DNA of 64,000 nucleotides from assembly GCA_942491115.1 (NCBI GenBank), contig CALNZV010000006.1, forward strand, positions 62,001 through 126,000, read 5' to 3'. Made by a program: the position numbers and the translations under genes. This document shows positions 44,405 through 53,743 of the stretch, piece after piece. Positions within the stretch are counted from its first letter, which is position 1, and each line of letters starts with the position of its first letter. The notes beneath the pieces are model-generated. The model was not told where the DNA came from and did no database searches. It saw nothing but the letters and a program-made list of their open reading frames with translations. Origin of the DNA: CALNZV01 sp942491115 (lineage in GTDB: Bacteria > Desulfobacterota > Desulfobacteria > Desulfobacterales > UBA5852).

Positions 44405-45070
44405 ATGCCGAGAGATCACTATGTGGCTTTAGGCATTGAGCGGGATGCCGATCTGTCCCAGATTCGACGCGCATACCGCAAAGCCAGCAAGCGCTGCCAC
44501 CCGGACGCGGTGGGCGATGGCACCAACCCAACCGGGTTCTTTGAGATTCGAAACGCCTTCGAAACCCTTTCCGATGCACGCAAACGCCGCGCCTACGACG
44601 CCAAACTCGATCGGCAACGTAATTCCCGTCTTACCACCGTCGAGCACTGCAGCGGCCGGCGGGGTCCGATCCGGAGCGGGTTCGAGGGCATCCCATCCCT
44701 GATGGAGACATTTTTCGGCAGCGTTGACCGGGAATTCCCCGTACCCCCTCCATCCTTCCGATCGTCGCCGAGGAACCTATACATGGAAGTGGTTCTGTCC
44801 CCGGAGGAAGCCGTGAGGGGAGGGACGTTTCCAGTGAGCCTTCCGGTGATGGACGCTTGCCCCGACTGCCGTCGCGTCGGATGGCCGACCGAGCGACCCT
44901 GTCCTCGTTGCCTCGGTGCCGGCACTGTGCAAGGGACCCGCGGATTCAATCTGACGATTCCTCCGAAGATAAGGGATGGCACAGTGGTTGAGATCCGATC
45001 GGGCGAGCTCGGGGGTATGGGCGTTCACTTGATCGTCGATGTCCGGATCCGTGACCATCCCATCGGATGA
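44405..45070 (+). CDS. J-domain protein with half zinc finger (DnaJ/CbpA-like)
   Basis: 221 residues. J-domain (1-65) with HPD at 32-34 and DARKRRAYD at its end. A middle segment is basic and unstructured. The C-terminal half resembles DnaJ: YMEVVLSPEEAVRGG, then two cysteine pairs CPDC and CPRC, the last in CPRCLGAGTV, instead of the usual four motifs, and a beta segment ending IPPKIRDGTVVEI. It should stimulate an Hsp70. It follows two Hsp20 genes in the same direction, so the block handles protein aggregation. Confidence 0.88.
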   Translation: MPRDHYVALGIERDADLSQIRRAYRKASKRCHPDAVGDGTNPTGFFEIRNAFETLSDARKRRAYDAKLDRQRNSRLTTVEHCSGRRGPIRSGFEGIPSLMETFFGSVDREFPVPPPSFRSSPRNLYMEVVLSPEEAVRGGTFPVSLPVMDACPDCRRVGWPTERPCPRCLGAGTVQGTRGFNLTIPPKIRDGTVVEIRSGELGGMGVHLIVDVRIRDHPIG

Positions 45071-45387
45071 GGGCCCAGCCCCAACGCAGGGTTAAATGCG
45101 TCGGGATCCCGACGCCGTTTTGGGGACGGAATCGTTGCCACTAGACAAGGGTCGAAACGATGGGGGAAGGGAAGGACGCCAGGTACATATGGCCCCCGAT
45201 CCCATTGCACCGGGCCCTCTAAAACGGGATCGACACCCCCCCGATATCTTCCTGTTCGACTATAAGCGATTGACCTCGTTCCCGGCCCCGTGCAATGATT
45301 CTTGAGATATGTCCTTGCACCGCCGTTCATGAAAAAGAAGCGAAACGCACTGCCAATCACTTGTTTCGATAACCATGGAGATGTCAG
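45071..45387. other. Intergenic stretch after the heat-shock block
   Basis: No gene seen apart from the palindrome at 45098-45115. Confidence 0.4.
45098..45120 (+). terminator. Palindromic terminator-like hairpin
   Basis: GCGTCGGGATCCCGACGC (45098-45115) is a perfect 9+9 palindrome followed by CGTTTT, 27 bases after the J-domain gene stop. Confidence 0.5.
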
Positions 45388-46179
45388 ATGAACTTTGGAA
45401 TCAGTGGGAAAATAGCCCTGGTGACGGCTGCAAGCCGGGGGTTGGGGCGAGGCTGCGCCGAACAGCTGGCTGCCGAAGGGTGCCGAGTGGCCATCTGCTC
45501 CCGCGACGGCGCCGAAGCCAAGCGGGTTGCCGGAGAAATCGCAGGGGAAGCCGATACGGAGGTGCTGGGGTTTGGTGCAGACATGATCGAGGCCGAAGAC
45601 GTCAACCGCCTGCTCGAGGCCGTCAGACAAGCCCTGGGAGATCCGGAAATCCTCATCACCAATGCCGGAGGGCCTCCACCGGGAACCTTCGCCAGCACTG
45701 CCCTGGAAGCGTATGAAACGGCCATCGATCTGAATCTGATGAGCGCCGTTCACCTCATTCACGGCGTCACGCCGGCCATGAAAGCCAACGGCTGGGGTCG
45801 AATCATCGCCATTACGTCCATTTCGGTCAAACAGCCCATCGGGAATTTACTGTTGTCCAATATGGCCAGGGCCGGGCTGACGGGATTTTTAAAAACCGTT
45901 GCAACGGAATTGGCGCCCGATGGCATTACCGTAAACGCATTGCTGCCAGGCATCCACAAGACATCGAGAACCGAGCAGTTGGCGAGACACCGGGCGGCTC
46001 TGGAGAAAAAATCACCCGAAGACGTCATCCTTGAAATGATGTCCGCCAATCCCAGCAAGACCATGGGTGACCCATCGGATTTCGGGGCTGCCGCGGCCTT
46101 CCTGGCCAGCGAACAGGCTCGATACATCACAGGCCAGAACCTCCTGGTGGACGGCGGCGATTATCCTGGGCTGCTATGA
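45388..46179 (+). CDS. SDR-family oxidoreductase with altered YxxxK
   Basis: 263 residues. Rossmann motif TAASRGLGRGCAEQL, second motif CSRDGAEAK, NNAG-equivalent NAGGPPPG and the C-terminal YITGQNLLVDGG all mark a short-chain dehydrogenase. The normal catalytic YxxxK is replaced: SNMARAGLTGF sits where NYAAAKAGLIGF is found in FabG, so Tyr becomes Ser and Lys becomes Arg. Ser in ITSISVKQ is retained. A known SDR subfamily has this change; its reaction is uncertain and may not be a simple ketoreduction. Confidence 0.9.
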   Translation: MNFGISGKIALVTAASRGLGRGCAEQLAAEGCRVAICSRDGAEAKRVAGEIAGEADTEVLGFGADMIEAEDVNRLLEAVRQALGDPEILITNAGGPPPGTFASTALEAYETAIDLNLMSAVHLIHGVTPAMKANGWGRIIAITSISVKQPIGNLLLSNMARAGLTGFLKTVATELAPDGITVNALLPGIHKTSRTEQLARHRAALEKKSPEDVILEMMSANPSKTMGDPSDFGAAAAFLASEQARYITGQNLLVDGGDYPGLL

Positions 46180-46504
46180 CCTCCCGCACCAGTGAGAATA
46201 CCCGACGTCCTTCTTGACGGCTATCGGTGGCGGAGGACGGCGGCGGGGGGGGTGTCCTGAGAGGCGCTCTAAGGTGCCAGAGGGTCCATCCCCAGACGTC
46301 GAAGCCGTGGAGGTTCCGCTGCGGTGATCACCATTCTGATATCGACATCCATCCGGAAGACTGCCCGCCACTGGTTGCCGATATCCCCCTTAAAAGAGAG
46401 CCTATCAACAGCCTATCGGTCAACTCTTCCCGTGACGCGGCCAATCAAATCCTCCCATCCCCATGGACTCACTACCCACGACCTTTGCGTCTGGCCGTCA
46501 TGGC
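46180..46504. other. Intergenic stretch
   Basis: No gene or RNA motif that I can support. Confidence 0.4.
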
Positions 46505-47099
46505 CTATATGGTCACTGCGGCTAAGCCCAAGGCAAGGACAATGGGGACAATCAGCTGCAACAATCGGACAAAAAAATGGTCGATGAATCGCTCACTGTC
46601 GAGCAGGGCGCCCTTGACCATTCAGTTGCCGGCTTGCCTCCAACTCGAGCATGGTCGTCCGGCGCTCCGCCAACAGAATATCGATCAGTCGGTTCAACTC
46701 CGTTTTCAGTTCTTTGACGACCACTCCGCGCTCACGACTTTGATATTCCAGGGTCGCCTTGCGCTCATTGTCGATCTCCAAAAGGACGGCATTACGTTCT
46801 TTGGTCAAATAGTCCAGTGTCGCTATTCGTTCCCTATCGATCTTCTTTAAAGCTGCAATACGCTCCTGCCTGATGTTCCAATGAAAGGCTTTGATGGGAA
46901 AAAGGCTGGACCGGGACCCGTCTTCTGTCGATTCGTCAGCCGGGTTCCCGGTTTGGTACGCTTCGGAAATCGGCGGCGTTTTTCCGAATGGTTTTGTCGT
47001 TGCCGCTTTCGCAGTGGAAACGATGCCGAGACAGAGACCGGAAAAAAGGAGACATGGACCCACCATCCTTGCACTCACCCGGGGTATAAGGTCGATCAT
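46505..47099 (-). pseudogene. Exported coiled-coil membrane protein with internal frameshift
   Basis: From the ATG at 47099, a signal peptide (MIDLIPRVSARMVGPCLLFSG onward, ending STAKA) is followed by a repeated coiled coil of R/E/L heptads (RQERIAALKKIDRERIAT, KERNAVLLEIDNERKATLEY, RERGVVVKELKTEL). The frame stops at 46593. In the +1 frame from about 46621 the sequence continues as MVKGALLDSERFIDHFFVRL then a hydrophobic helix, ending at 46505. The two parts make one sensible protein with a C-terminal membrane anchor, so a one-base change near 46620 has split it, or the assembly has an error there. Function unknown. Confidence 0.65.
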
Positions 47100-47616
47100 C
47101 ATCTTCCCTACACACTGTCGATTTGACGTTTTGTGCCTGGTGGGCCTGAAACACAGGCGGGACAGGAGACTATGGGCACTCCGGTTCTTTTCTGTCAACG
47201 GGTTACGGGCTGCCGAAGCTCAGCGGTCTTTTCTTCCGGCCCCTGGCTGTCCTCCATTGACAAAGAGCCTCTTCGATACGACGTTAAAATGATTGGACAC
47301 CGTTCGGCGCGCTTTCCCCAATCGCCTGTCCACCATCCTATCTGTTTCTAATCTTAGTGATGAAACGCATTCATATTTACCCCTTCCTCCTCACCTGTTG
47401 CGGATATCGTTGAGCACCAAACCCGCGTGGGGCAAGAGACCCCCCGTCCAAACCAGTGTTGTCAGGGACGCCCGGATCACCTGATATCCGTCGGTCACCG
47501 TCGGATGGCGTTTGCGGCGGAGACCTCGAAGCCCGAAGACCTCTGCCGGGATTGCCGTGAGTGTAGATCTTCCTCGGCTCCGGGTCTTCCAAACCGCCAG
47601 ATAAGGAGGATTGGCC
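47100..47616. other. Intergenic stretch, nothing recognised
   Basis: No coding pattern on either strand. Confidence 0.4.
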
Positions 47617-48399
47617 ATGAAACGTCCGAAGCATACGATTGGAGCTTTTCTTTTAGGGCTGCACTGTGTTTTCATTTCAATGATGGCAGTACCTTGCCGG
47701 GCTGAGACACAGATCGAATCCAGCATGTTTTTCCGGATTTATGTGGCGTTTAAGGTGCCATCGGAAGCGGTTCTGTCCTGGCTTCCCGGCTCGTGGGAGG
47801 CCGTTCAGCTGCCGAGGGGCCCCTTCGAAGGGGCCAATTTATATGTCATTTTTGACGATAAATTTGTAAAGATGGACGGTGAGGGGGAGCCATTCAAGGA
47901 TGGCACCTACTGTAACGCAGCCCTGCTTGCTTTCGGCAAGCATTCGGAGAGCGGAGAGTTTGCCCCGTTTGTCATTCGGATATACTGGCCGTTTGACGAT
48001 CCGAACGAATACTACCAAAACGCGTTTAAGGCATCCGTTCGTCGGGAGATGTCACAAACAGATTCAGACACCACGGGCCGGATGGCCAGGGAGGACTGGT
48101 TCGTTCAGGATCAGAAGGGGGGTCTGATCACCTTTTCCATGGAATACCAGCGAAGCCCGTCCAAAAGGCAACAGGGCGAATTCAAAGTCCGTTCCAATAT
48201 CCGGGCGGACGGCTACCTCATCTACCGGGATGACTATGCCTCCGAGTTGGTCAAGAGCATTCCAGCCGGGGTCGATCGAACAACGGGGCTTCGATTTCGA
48301 ACGACCATGGCCGAACTTCGCGACCTGTTCGACGGATCCGAGGAGATGGTGGGGGTGTCGGTCATGCCGATCCGGGTTCGGGAGGTGTTCTTTCCTTGA
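47617..48399 (+). CDS. Exported hypothetical protein
   Basis: 260 residues; AAGGAGG precedes the ATG. Signal peptide (about 1-31, ending VPCRAET). The mature part has FFRIYVAFKVPSEAVLSWLP, then GANLYVIFDDKFVKMDGEG and APFVIRIYWPFDDPNEYYQ, a beta-rich enzyme-like pattern reminiscent of acetoacetate-decarboxylase-fold proteins, but no catalytic motif is certain. I make no functional claim. It lies in tandem with the MDR gene, 130 bases apart. Confidence 0.7.
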   Translation: MKRPKHTIGAFLLGLHCVFISMMAVPCRAETQIESSMFFRIYVAFKVPSEAVLSWLPGSWEAVQLPRGPFEGANLYVIFDDKFVKMDGEGEPFKDGTYCNAALLAFGKHSESGEFAPFVIRIYWPFDDPNEYYQNAFKASVRREMSQTDSDTTGRMAREDWFVQDQKGGLITFSMEYQRSPSKRQQGEFKVRSNIRADGYLIYRDDYASELVKSIPAGVDRTTGLRFRTTMAELRDLFDGSEEMVGVSVMPIRVREVFFP

Positions 48400-48529
48400 G
48401 TTACCCCCATCCCCGGGGGAGCGAATGAGGAGACTGGGTTGGAACACCGCGTCTATAGTTGTTGCCCGGACAGAATTAAGGGACATTTCAAAAAATATAC
48501 CGCTGTGAACCGGTATGATGGAGGCAAGG

Positions 48530-49576
48530 ATGAGTGAGCGACCAAGGACGATGCGAGGGGTTTGGCTGACCGGTCATGGGGCGATGGACCGACTGGACAT
48601 TCGGCAGGACATACCGGTTCCGTCTCCAGGACCCCGGGATGTATTGATTCGGGTGGCTGCTGCGGGGGTCAATCCAACCGATATCAATACCCGGACGGCC
48701 TGGTATTCGAAACAAGCCGGTTCCGTGGAAGATGCCGGCTGGTCAGGAGGGCCCATTCAGTTTCCGCGCATTCAAGGTGCGGATGTCTGCGGGCATATTT
48801 CCGCGGTTGGAAGGGAAGTGAACGGCGGCAGGATCGGCGAGCGGGTGTTGGTCGAGCCTTGCTTGAGGGAAGCCCGCGGACAAGAACTCCGTCAGCCGTG
48901 GTATTTAGGCTCGGAGTGCGATGGCGGATTTGCCGAGTATGCCGTCGTGGCCTCCCGTCATGCACATCGTGTCGAGAGCACCTTGTCTGACGTCGAACTC
49001 GCCTCTTTCCCCTGTTCCTATTCGACTGCTGAAAATCTCCTGACCCGCGCCGGGGTCGCCGAAAGGGATCGTGTGCTGGTGACCGGGGCTTCCGGGGGGG
49101 TCGGATCCGCAGCGGTTCAACTGGCAAAGGCTCGTGGTGCGACCGTGGTAGCTGTGACCCGGCAGGACAAATCTGCTGACGTGCGTCGACTGGGAGCCGA
49201 TGAGGTGATACCAAGGGAAACGGACCTTCTCGACGGGGCCGGCGGTTCCAGCGTCGACGTGGTGATTGACCTGGTGGCGGGGAAGCAATGGCCTTTGTAC
49301 TTGAAGATTTTGCGCCCCGGCGGCCGGTATGCCGCAGCTGGTGCGGTTGCCGGCCCGCTGGTGGAGTTGGATGTCCGGACCCTGTACCTGAAAGACCTCA
49401 GTCTACTCGGCTGCACGGTTCTCGATCCCGGCGTATTTGAAGCGGTGATTCGTTGTATCGAGAGCGGCACCGTATCTCCCGTCGTTTCCAGGACCTTTGC
49501 TTTGGAAGACATCCGTGATGCCCAGCGCCTGTTGATGGAAAAAAACCATGTGGGCAAGATTGTGCTTACCCTCTGA
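48530..49576 (+). CDS. Zinc-independent MDR-family quinone oxidoreductase-like dehydrogenase
   Basis: 348 residues; GGAGG precedes the ATG at 48530. N-terminal GroES-like domain (VLIRVAAAGVNPTDINTR, VCGHISAVG), and the NAD(P)-binding domain with GASGGVGSAAVQLAKARGATV. The paired Cys residues of structural zinc are missing, as in quinone oxidoreductases and enoyl reductases of the medium-chain family. It probably reduces a quinone or enone with NADPH; the physiological substrate is unknown. Confidence 0.93.
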   Translation: MSERPRTMRGVWLTGHGAMDRLDIRQDIPVPSPGPRDVLIRVAAAGVNPTDINTRTAWYSKQAGSVEDAGWSGGPIQFPRIQGADVCGHISAVGREVNGGRIGERVLVEPCLREARGQELRQPWYLGSECDGGFAEYAVVASRHAHRVESTLSDVELASFPCSYSTAENLLTRAGVAERDRVLVTGASGGVGSAAVQLAKARGATVVAVTRQDKSADVRRLGADEVIPRETDLLDGAGGSSVDVVIDLVAGKQWPLYLKILRPGGRYAAAGAVAGPLVELDVRTLYLKDLSLLGCTVLDPGVFEAVIRCIESGTVSPVVSRTFALEDIRDAQRLLMEKNHVGKIVLTL

Positions 49577-49684
49577 ACGGGTACGATCCGTCAATGAGCC
49601 CCATCAGAAGTTCGACAGTCAAACGGCGGCGACGTTGGAACCCGCCTGTCGAGAAGACAGTCCCGCACCTAAGCCTCGCGTCCT

Positions 49685-50533
49685 TCAATGGGGGCGCTTC
49701 CAGTGAAAAATCTGCAACAGTTTTTGGCTTCCCTCCCGAGACAATCCAAGGTCATCCCCATGGCTCTCCAATTCGTCGAGACTTCCGTGACCTGCCAGAT
49801 ACCCATTGACTCTGGCGGCGGCGGTGGAGTTCATCAGACCGTCCGGATCGGAATACATTTTCTCGAATTCCAGCAGAAGATCCCGCTCCCGCCGCAATTG
49901 GTATTTCTGATGGTAGGTTTCTGCGGGGTAGAAACGCTCGACGGGCTGGACCACCGTGTGAATGTCGGTCCCTCTATTTTGTCGCTCCCGATCGCGGCTT
50001 CTTTCCACCAGACGTCTCTGTTCGGGGTTGTGATAGAATACGGCGGACATATACTGCCGGGACCAGGGCGCCGATGTGGCGTCGTGGGCTTCCCAGAAGA
50101 TGTCCAGAAGGTCGTCGTAGGAAAGCACGGCGGGATCGTAGTCGATCTGAATCGTTTCCGTGTGGTCTCCAAGGCGATGGTAGGTGGGAGCCGGTGAACT
50201 GCCACCGGTATAGCCCACGCGGGTTCTGACCACACCGTTCAGGCTCCCGAACCGGGAGTCAGGGCCCCAAAATCAGCCCAGGGCAAACGTGGCGGTTTGG
50301 GTGTTGGCAGGCGCCGCCAGGTCCATGGGCGGCAGTCGCAGGCGTTGGGTGTCTACTGCGTGGGTCGTTTTCATTGGCGATGGATCTCCGGATGGGCCCC
50401 CAAAGGGGTTCATGTCGCATCCAGCAATGGCGGATATCAATACCGCCGACAGGATTATTGCCGCCATCTTTGGAAGCCCGTTCGATGGTTGTCTGAACAG
50501 CGCCCGGACAGGGTCGATCCGCTTACGCGTCAT
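49685..50533 (-). CDS. msrA: Lipoprotein methionine sulfoxide reductase MsrA with selenocysteine at the active site
   Basis: 282 residues when the in-frame TGA at 50275-50273 is read as Sec (residue 87). Lipoprotein signal with lipobox IAGC (Cys39). The active-site segment ATFALGUFWGPDSRFGSLNG is exactly the MsrA motif GCFWG with Sec for the nucleophilic Cys; GDHTETIQIDYDP supplies the catalytic Glu, MSAVFYHNPEQRR and FYPAETYHQKYQLR complete the domain. A 40-residue C-terminal extension follows. A SECIS-like hairpin lies 20 bases after the TGA. Sec-MsrA enzymes are many-fold faster than Cys forms. Anchored in the membrane, it should repair methionine sulfoxide in envelope proteins. Without Sec decoding, two broken genes would be called. 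Confidence 0.9.
50244..50258 (-). promoter_or_regulatory. Bacterial SECIS-like hairpin of msrA
   Basis: On the coding strand CTCCCG-GTT-CGGGAG forms a 6-base stem with a 3-base loop starting in G. Twenty bases separate the TGA from the loop, inside the accepted range. Confidence 0.75.
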
Positions 50534-50814
50534 CAGGGTGCCTTTCTTCCCTTTATACCGAAGGCATTTTGAGGCATTCGATCCACAGGGGAATGATTGT
50601 CAGCTGAAAGAATAAGGATCCAAAGCCGACTATCAAGGCAATACCTTCCTGTATATCGGCCCAACCCAGATGGACCCGGGTGGGCGGAACTAGTCCTACC
50701 GACGGATCTCCTGTCGGAACCGATTGAGGCGGTGGCCGATGATGTGCTATCTTCAACAACTACTGACCCGTTGTCGCCCGCCGAATGCCAAGAAACCGAC
50801 CAAAGGACGTTTCA

Positions 50815-52374
50815 GTGGAGTACCCGGATCGGAAACCAGCCCCCGCCCGATCGATTCTTTACCTGGAGCCGGAACCGCCGCCGCGAGACGCCGTCGAGCG
50901 ATATTTCGGTTCCCGGCGGCTCCCCGGCACCGTGCCGATCGCTTCCAGAAAAAACCGCCCCGATCTCTTCCAGGACACTCTCGCCTCGCCTCGTTCCTCC
51001 TATTCAGCATGGTTGGAAAAGACCGTCTCCCAGTCTACAGACACCCTCATGCCCGGTCGGTCCCTATCCGATAAGGACGCCTCCCGGCTGCTGCGGGGCG
51101 TCAAAGAGATGCTGGGGCAGCCGGTCGAGGAAGGGATTTCCCTCGAAGGGTCGATCCCCCAGCAGATGGTCGAAGACGTATTCCTTCGTATGGTGCGATC
51201 CCTGGTTCCCGAGGGCAAAATTTCCGACGGCAGACATCCTTATGAAGCGTTTAACGCCCTTTGCCACCGGGTGGCCGTGCTGCTTCTACAAGAAATGGCC
51301 CGGGGGGGGTGGATCCGTGGCTCTTTTGCTGCCGTTGCGAAACTCATTCATCTGGCCGTATTGTCCGGATACGTCGGAATCAATCTGAAGAGCACCGCTT
51401 CCGCCGCCTCGGAACTGCTGAACCGCAATCTGGTCCCCATTCCCGGGAACTGGGTCGCCGGCAGTGCGACCGTTCAATCCGTTCCGGAAGAAAACCTTCT
51501 GGGGGTTGCCCGCCGACTGATGGCACTGACGCGGCTGCCGGAGGGGCAGTTCGGCCTCGAATCCCTTTCCGTCTATCGCAAAGAGGTGGTGAATGCCCGG
51601 GACCCTCTTTTGCTGGTGTTCGTTTCCGACGACTACATGGAATCCCTGATCGATATGAAACGCTTTGAGGTGATGGTCCTCCGGAATCCGAATCTCATGG
51701 TGTTGTTTGTTCCCCGAAACGGGCGCTACGGCAACGACCTGGCCGTGGAAGACATGGATGCGATCCTTGAAGAACCGGTCCTCGGAGGGTTTAGAGATCT
51801 GGTCCGGCAGGGGCGGATTCACATCAGCGCCGACGGTCCCCGGGCCGGATGCCTCGACCCGAGAGACCTCAGTGGCCGATTCATAACGACCCTCGACCGG
51901 TTGGCCGAAAACCGACAGGTGATCCTGGAGACCAAAGGATGCCGGAACTTTGAAATGCTCAAAGGGGGGCTTCCCATCCCCTGGTATGCGTCCTTCAACT
52001 GCAACCGGGCCCTCAGCATCCGCACCGTGGGAATCGACGGCCCCCCTGTCTTTTTGAGGATTCCCCCTGGGGCGATGGCCTACGACGGTTTTTCCCGCCC
52101 CCGGATCGGCCGGAGTCCCTCTTATCGTACGGCGGGCGTGCGGTTCGCACGAATGACGACCCGACAGCTCTATGATGTTCTGCACTCTGAGGCTTATCAT
52201 CGATTATTGGAGCGGTCCGGGAACGAGTACCGCCTGAACACCGCCCTGACCGAATGGGGGGACCGATGGGGAAAGACGTTGGTTGAAATGATGAAATGGA
52301 TAGACGCCTCCGGTTACGACGACTCCCGCCCCATCACCGGTGGAAGCAGGGAAGGCGCCAGGGACTGCCCGTGA
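50815..52374 (+). CDS. DUF89/ARMT1-like protein
   Basis: About 519 residues. AAAGGA precedes the GTG at 50815; an ATG at 50785 is possible but lacks a ribosome site. Family-like blocks in the second half are VFVSDDYMESLIDM (equivalent of the metal-binding DNAGE loop), VPRNGRYGNDLAVEDM (as VKxxPxxNDxxxED), ISADGPRAGCLD and VILETKGCRNFEML (as VIsKGqgNfE). DUF89 proteins are metal-dependent phosphatases that clear damaged sugar or cofactor phosphates. The N-terminal half is unassigned and the protein is longer than typical members. It overlaps the radical SAM gene by four bases (GTGA). Confidence 0.6.
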   Translation: MEYPDRKPAPARSILYLEPEPPPRDAVERYFGSRRLPGTVPIASRKNRPDLFQDTLASPRSSYSAWLEKTVSQSTDTLMPGRSLSDKDASRLLRGVKEMLGQPVEEGISLEGSIPQQMVEDVFLRMVRSLVPEGKISDGRHPYEAFNALCHRVAVLLLQEMARGGWIRGSFAAVAKLIHLAVLSGYVGINLKSTASAASELLNRNLVPIPGNWVAGSATVQSVPEENLLGVARRLMALTRLPEGQFGLESLSVYRKEVVNARDPLLLVFVSDDYMESLIDMKRFEVMVLRNPNLMVLFVPRNGRYGNDLAVEDMDAILEEPVLGGFRDLVRQGRIHISADGPRAGCLDPRDLSGRFITTLDRLAENRQVILETKGCRNFEMLKGGLPIPWYASFNCNRALSIRTVGIDGPPVFLRIPPGAMAYDGFSRPRIGRSPSYRTAGVRFARMTTRQLYDVLHSEAYHRLLERSGNEYRLNTALTEWGDRWGKTLVEMMKWIDASGYDDSRPITGGSREGARDCP

Positions 52375-53240
52375 AGACTCAAAGACCCCATGGCAAGGCC
52401 CCGGGGAATGGGACCAGGATTCACCGCAATATCACCTTGAGGCGCCTTCTGCTGGACGGGCTTCAGTACGTGCGGTCCCAGCGGCACGTCACCCATCTTT
52501 TCGGACCCCCGTTTCGCCGAAGCCGCCGTGATGTTGAAATCGACATCACCTACCGGTGCAACCTTCGATGCGCCAATTGCAACCGGTCATGCACCCAGGT
52601 GCCGTCAACGCTTGACATGCCGGTGGACCGGATTCGATCGTTTCTGGCTGAGAGCCATGATATGGGGATCGAATGGCGGCGGATCCGTTTACTAGGAGGG
52701 GAGCCGACGCTTCACCCCAAACTGCCGGCCGTTCTTGAGGCGCTGGCGGCCCACCGGCGCACCCACCATGCCGGAATGCGGATCGTTCTGTGCACCAACG
52801 GGAGCGGGGGCCGGGTGAGGCGTGCCCTCGCCAAGCTCCCGGAGGGTATCGAGGTAAAGAACACGTTCAAAGGGCCGAGGCAGCGGCTCTTCCGCCCCTT
52901 CAACATGGCTCCGAGGGATCTGAAGCGATACCGGTGGGCCGATTTTTCGAGTGGGTGCCGGATTTTGGAAGACTGCGGTATGGGGTTGACCCCAATGGGC
53001 ATCTACCCCTGCGCCATTGCCGGCGGGATCGACCGGATCTTCGGCTTTGGTTTGGGTCGCCATCACCTGCCTGACGCCGGCGATGACATGGCTGACCAAC
53101 TGAACGTGTTCTGCCGGCTCTGCGGGCATTTCGGGTTCGCGTGGCCGACACGTGGGGCGAGGCGAACGGGAACATGGGACATCGCCTACGGAGCACATGT
53201 CAGGAGTGAGGGCACGATATCGGGATCCGATGCCGCCTGA
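52371..53240 (+). CDS. Radical SAM protein
   Basis: 289 residues from a GTG overlapping the upstream stop. The [4Fe-4S]/SAM motif is CNLRCANC (CxxxCxxC), and LLGGEPTLHPKLPA is the conserved GGEP block. The N-terminal part is basic. More Cys residues are near the C-terminus (GCRILEDCGMG, PCAIAGG, FCRLCGHFG), enough for an auxiliary cluster, but not the standard SPASM pattern. It probably modifies a small molecule or peptide; no precursor peptide gene is recognised. Tight coupling to the DUF89-like gene implies a shared substrate. Confidence 0.88.
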   Translation: MKTQRPHGKAPGNGTRIHRNITLRRLLLDGLQYVRSQRHVTHLFGPPFRRSRRDVEIDITYRCNLRCANCNRSCTQVPSTLDMPVDRIRSFLAESHDMGIEWRRIRLLGGEPTLHPKLPAVLEALAAHRRTHHAGMRIVLCTNGSGGRVRRALAKLPEGIEVKNTFKGPRQRLFRPFNMAPRDLKRYRWADFSSGCRILEDCGMGLTPMGIYPCAIAGGIDRIFGFGLGRHHLPDAGDDMADQLNVFCRLCGHFGFAWPTRGARRTGTWDIAYGAHVRSEGTISGSDAA

Positions 53241-53383
53241 GGCCTTTTCAGTCGTTGGGACGAATCCGATGCAGGCAATTGACACCGATTGGCATCAACC
53301 TTATTTCTACTGTCGAGGAACAGGATTCAATCCGGCGCTATCCGTCAATCAAGGGGGCGCCATCCCAATGGAGGACCGTGACC

Positions 53384-53719
53384 ATGAATTCACAATTGGA
53401 TACCGTGCTCACCCGGATTGGTGATCGATATAAAAAAGACATTTCGATAGGTGCCAGACATTACCTGGAAGTGGATATCGGAAAAGAGGCCGAGGGACTT
53501 GGGTTCGACAATCTCGTGGACCGGTACCGACGGGTCAGAGCGGTGGTGCCGCTCAAAAGTCCCGTGCCGGGAATGAAAGTGCGAATCGATGGCCGTACCT
53601 TTGTCAACTATACCCAGTTTGATTCCGGAGTGGTGGTTCCCGGATACGTGGCTGAAGATGCAAGCCTTCCCCGACGTCCGTGGGAGCCCAACGACAGCAT
53701 GATCCTCAATTTCAATTGA
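53384..53719 (+). CDS. Conserved hypothetical protein
   Basis: 111 residues; GGAGG upstream. Short cytoplasmic protein with a beta-rich centre (VRAVVPLKSPVPGMKVRIDG, TFVNYTQFDSGVVVPGYVAE). No signal peptide and no recognised family. It lies 140 bases after the radical SAM gene and is closed by a bidirectional terminator. Confidence 0.65.
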   Translation: MNSQLDTVLTRIGDRYKKDISIGARHYLEVDIGKEAEGLGFDNLVDRYRRVRAVVPLKSPVPGMKVRIDGRTFVNYTQFDSGVVVPGYVAEDASLPRRPWEPNDSMILNFN

Positions 53720-53743
53720 CAACGGACTGATGCCGAAGAGCCG

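Noticed and set aside
52314..53285. Several minus-strand frames opposite the radical SAM gene
   Set aside because: No ribosome site or domain; antisense shadows.
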